NCBI GenBank assembly: GCA_937881505.1
Contig: CALGEM010000184.1
Coordinates: 1 to 8,257 of the forward strand
DNA from: an uncultured euryarchaeote
GTDB lineage: Archaea > Thermoplasmatota > Poseidoniia > Poseidoniales > Poseidoniaceae
Length of the DNA: 8,257 bases
Direction of reading: 5' to 3'
Shown here: positions 5,694 through 8,257 of the stretch, in pieces
Position numbering within the stretch: the stretch's first letter is position 1
How the letters are laid out: each line of letters starts with the position of its first letter
Program-made: the position numbers and the translations under genes
Notes under the pieces: model-generated
What the model was told of the DNA's origin: nothing
Databases searched by the model: none
Seen by the model: only the letters and a program-made list of their open reading frames with translations

Positions 5694-8257
5694 ATGGCGG
5701 GTAGGCGTGCCCATGCACAGGCTCTTTGTTTGGTCGTGCTTTTTGTCATGAGCAGTTGGCTGAGTTTGGTCGCCCCTGCTGGCCCAAATGCATCGGTTTT
5801 GTCGGAAGAAAACGTGGTCATGGAAGCCGGTCAAGGCGATGTCATGAATCTGACGTTGACCACCAATCCGAACACGATGTTCAAGCTTGACTTGCCTGCT
5901 GGCGAACCGCTCGTGAACGCAGAATTGAACTTCACACCCAAGATCCTGCCAACCCAGTCAGGGTTTGCGTGGGATAGCCAAAGCGATTGGACGCACCCGG
6001 ACGCGATTTCCAACGGCTCAAGCGTCTCTAACGATGTATTGACGGGCTCTTCTCCGGGCATCCTCTGGGATTTCAACACCAATAATCAGGGCTGGACGTT
6101 CCAGAATTCCTACACGGCTCGGGTCACATCACCTTCTTGCGGGTACAACGGCTCGTCGGGTGGTTCGCTTCGAACCTATGCTGGCTCAACCTACGGCACA
6201 TCCCCGGTCGTCAACCTCGCCGGCGGGGCCAACATTCCCTTCCATGCTTGGGTGCACGAAGGTCGCTCCGGCTGCGGTGAAACGCCCGACAGCGGCGAGA
6301 ACCTCCAATTCCAGTACAAAACCGCTGCAGGTGGATGGACCGTGTTCCGAACCTTCAGCGGTGGTGGCTCACAAACTTCGAACTTCCAGTTCATGACCAC
6401 CTTACCTGCTGCTGCTGTGCACGCCAACTCACAATTCCGAATCCACCAAACGAGCGGGAGCAGCACCTGCTGCGACTACTGGTTCGTTGACGACATCCGC
6501 ATCGCCACGCCGCCGGAGTCAAACTGGACCAGCCCGACGCTTGGCCACAAGACCGGTACCACCCAACTCCTTGCGGCTGATACCTACGCCCCGCTCTACA
6601 TCGAGGCGGATATTCCCGATGATTCCTACCTCAACTGGTCGGTTCTCAACACCGCAGGCGAAGTTATCCCGGGCATGCAGGGCTCAAACGAATACGTCGT
6701 TCCCCTCAACCTCCTCGACCACACCCTGGTCGACCAGTTCCGCCTCCACCTTGAGTTCAAGGGTGGCAGCGGTGGCATCCCCGAAGTCTATTCCATTGTG
6801 GGTGATGGTGCCCACCGTGAGTCGTTCATCAGCGACCCAACCCATCGTGGATGGACGATAACCAACGCATCCTATGTTCCGGGCATTGGCGTCATCGGCT
6901 CCGAGGCCAATTCCACTTTGACCTCGCCGTGGTTGTTGGCGAATGCCCCGCTCTATGATGCTAAACTTGCCGGAATGGTGTCCAGTGGGCAGGTGCAGGT
7001 CCGCTATCATCCCGATGATGCTTGGATGAACGTGACTTTGCCTTACATCCCTCAGGTTGATCAAAACACCGTGGGAATGCAAGCCCGTGTGATTTCCCTC
7101 CTCCCTGCTGATGGCAACATGAGCAACTTCACCGCTTGGAACGTTGAAGACCTCGCCATGGACATGTTTGGTGGCCAACACCCAGCCCGCCCAACCCTTG
7201 ACTTCAACCTCGACCAGCGCTACGAATGGGGTGGTGAAGACGCACGAGTGGGAACCTGGGGTTGGCAAGACCGCTTTGCGAACGCCGAGGAGCGGATGGA
7301 ACTCACGCTGACCTCCGGTGCACCAAGCGACGCCAAAGTTTGGGTTCCTTCCCAAGACTTGACCTCCTTCGGATTTAGTTATGGTTCCGAAGCGGGAACG
7401 GTGATTGAAATCGCCCTCTTTGTCCAGAACACCTTGGTAGCCAACCGAAGCACCAACGGGTCCACGGCCGGTCAATTCCATCTGAACGGCAGCGAATTGG
7501 CCGCTTTCACCGCTGCACTGGCCAACACGGGCAACTCCGTTGACATTTTGGGCACAGACTTTACCGAAGCACGCATCGAAGTTTCCGGAAACGGCGTTAC
7601 GGTGCTTGCTGGCCTTCGAGCCACGTACCACGCCACCCACAACCTCGTCGCTGATGCTTCATCCTCGTTCGTTATGGGTGTTAACGAAGCACGCACCACC
7701 GTTCAGGACATCGGCGGCATGCAAGCCATCCCGCTGCCATTCATGGCGGACCAACGCGGCGGATTGACCGTTGAAGTTGTTAGTCTGCAAACCTCCAGCA
7801 CCGTCCTTCTCCAAGACGGCGCCATGCTTGACGCACCCTCGGTTCTCACGCCTTCCAAGGAGTGGCAAACCATCTCCACCGAGTACCAGGTCATCGGGGG
7901 AAGCGTCACCCACCACCGGTTGGATATCTACAGTCAAGAGCGACAAGCTACGCTCCTCTTCCCTGCTGAAGGCGGTGGGCCCGCCAGCTTGGGCGATGCC
8001 GACTTGGTTGAACTTCATCCAACCGACGGCATTGAAATCACCGAAGACGGCATGAGCGTCATGACCAACATCACCTTCCGACTACGGCCGATGTGGGACG
8101 ACGAGGCCCAACTGACCGCCACATCCCGTTTGGTCATGCAGAGTGGCGTCATTTCCATTCCGTTCGCTCACACCTGGGGCAGTGGCTTCACCCAAGGGTA
8201 CGAGAACGACCTTGAACTCAAATCCGTGGTGTTTACCGAAGACGATGTTGAGATGAG
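5694..8257 (+). CDS. Large secreted surface protein with a jelly-roll (reelin/MAM-like) domain, partial at 3' end
   Basis: An open frame of 854 codons from ATG 5694 to the window edge with no stop; I followed it codon by codon. Residues 1-29 are a signal peptide: MAGRRAHAQ, then a hydrophobic core from residue 10 to 27, with cleavage likely after APA (27-29) or PNA (31-33). Residues ~34-120 are a Thr/Asn-rich beta segment with PTQSGFAWDS (86-95). Residues ~122-271 look like a jelly-roll domain of the reelin/MAM type: ILWDFNTNNQGW at the start, ENLQFQYKTAAGGW in the middle and YWFVDDIRI (262-270) as the closing strand, with cysteines 149, 194, 259 and 260 probably in disulfides. Beyond that, to residue 854, the sequence is beta-rich and I recognise no family. 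About 14 N-x-S/T sequons fit heavy N-glycosylation. No transmembrane anchor appears in the part seen; the C-terminus is outside the window. Adhesion or polymer binding is a guess. The next in-frame ATG (5748) would cut into the hydrophobic core, so 5694 is preferred. Confidence 0.93.
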   Translation, partial: MAGRRAHAQALCLVVLFVMSSWLSLVAPAGPNASVLSEENVVMEAGQGDVMNLTLTTNPNTMFKLDLPAGEPLVNAELNFTPKILPTQSGFAWDSQSDWTHPDAISNGSSVSNDVLTGSSPGILWDFNTNNQGWTFQNSYTARVTSPSCGYNGSSGGSLRTYAGSTYGTSPVVNLAGGANIPFHAWVHEGRSGCGETPDSGENLQFQYKTAAGGWTVFRTFSGGGSQTSNFQFMTTLPAAAVHANSQFRIHQTSGSSTCCDYWFVDDIRIATPPESNWTSPTLGHKTGTTQLLAADTYAPLYIEADIPDDSYLNWSVLNTAGEVIPGMQGSNEYVVPLNLLDHTLVDQFRLHLEFKGGSGGIPEVYSIVGDGAHRESFISDPTHRGWTITNASYVPGIGVIGSEANSTLTSPWLLANAPLYDAKLAGMVSSGQVQVRYHPDDAWMNVTLPYIPQVDQNTVGMQARVISLLPADGNMSNFTAWNVEDLAMDMFGGQHPARPTLDFNLDQRYEWGGEDARVGTWGWQDRFANAEERMELTLTSGAPSDAKVWVPSQDLTSFGFSYGSEAGTVIEIALFVQNTLVANRSTNGSTAGQFHLNGSELAAFTAALANTGNSVDILGTDFTEARIEVSGNGVTVLAGLRATYHATHNLVADASSSFVMGVNEARTTVQDIGGMQAIPLPFMADQRGGLTVEVVSLQTSSTVLLQDGAMLDAPSVLTPSKEWQTISTEYQVIGGSVTHHRLDIYSQERQATLLFPAEGGGPASLGDADLVELHPTDGIEITEDGMSVMTNITFRLRPMWDDEAQLTATSRLVMQSGVISIPFAHTWGSGFTQGYENDLELKSVVFTEDDVEM

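Noticed and set aside
5678..5704. Eight-codon upstream reading frame (ATG at 5678, TAG at 5702) overlapping the surface-protein start
   Set aside because: It has no ribosome site at a sensible distance and such short frames are common by chance. It could matter for regulation, but nothing else supports it.
6684..7640. 318-residue minus-strand open frame inside the surface-protein gene
   Set aside because: The plus strand carries a continuous 854-codon frame with signal peptide and domain motifs across the same bases. The antisense product has no recognisable features.

Overview
The window most resembles a planktonic marine archaeon of the Marine Group II / Poseidoniales type, with moderate GC by eye. 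The assignment rests on style, not on a decisive marker. It shows short intergenic gaps, GAGG-type ribosome sites, an exported lipoprotein with an LAGC lipobox, a very large Asn-glycosylation-rich secreted protein with jelly-roll sequence, and a type 2 (eukaryote/Thermus-like) isoleucyl-tRNA synthetase. A bacterium with similar surface proteins is not excluded.

Layout. Three genes lie on the minus strand and read from the middle of the window towards its start. ileS (5575 to 2234) is followed after nine bases by a cobalamin/metal-chelate binding-protein homologue (2224 to 1472), then after 66 bases by an Asp-box lipoprotein (1405 to 11). A 118-base divergent intergenic region (5576-5693) separates ileS from a large secreted protein that starts at 5694 on the plus strand. 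That reading frame stays open for 854 codons and leaves the window without a stop. The whole window is coding apart from these short gaps. I see no RNA genes, insertion sequences, repeats or CRISPR arrays.

How the genes relate. ileS and the binding-protein gene look like one transcriptional unit: the ribosome site of the second gene overlaps the stop codon of the first and both are in the same frame. The lipoprotein may be in the same transcript or use its own weak promoter. The two exported proteins probably sit on the outer face of the membrane. There is no evident functional link between them and ileS.

Most notable point. The class I signature of the IleRS is not HxGH but GIHH, with the first and third positions exchanged. 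This swap is known from a subset of type 2 IleRS enzymes, where it goes with extreme resistance to mupirocin. Other points are the loss of two CxxC pairs expected in IleRS zinc sites, a binding-protein fold with no export signal and apparently without its transporter-docking glutamates, and the long, mostly unrecognised surface protein. I see no convincing evidence for a wholly new multi-gene system here.
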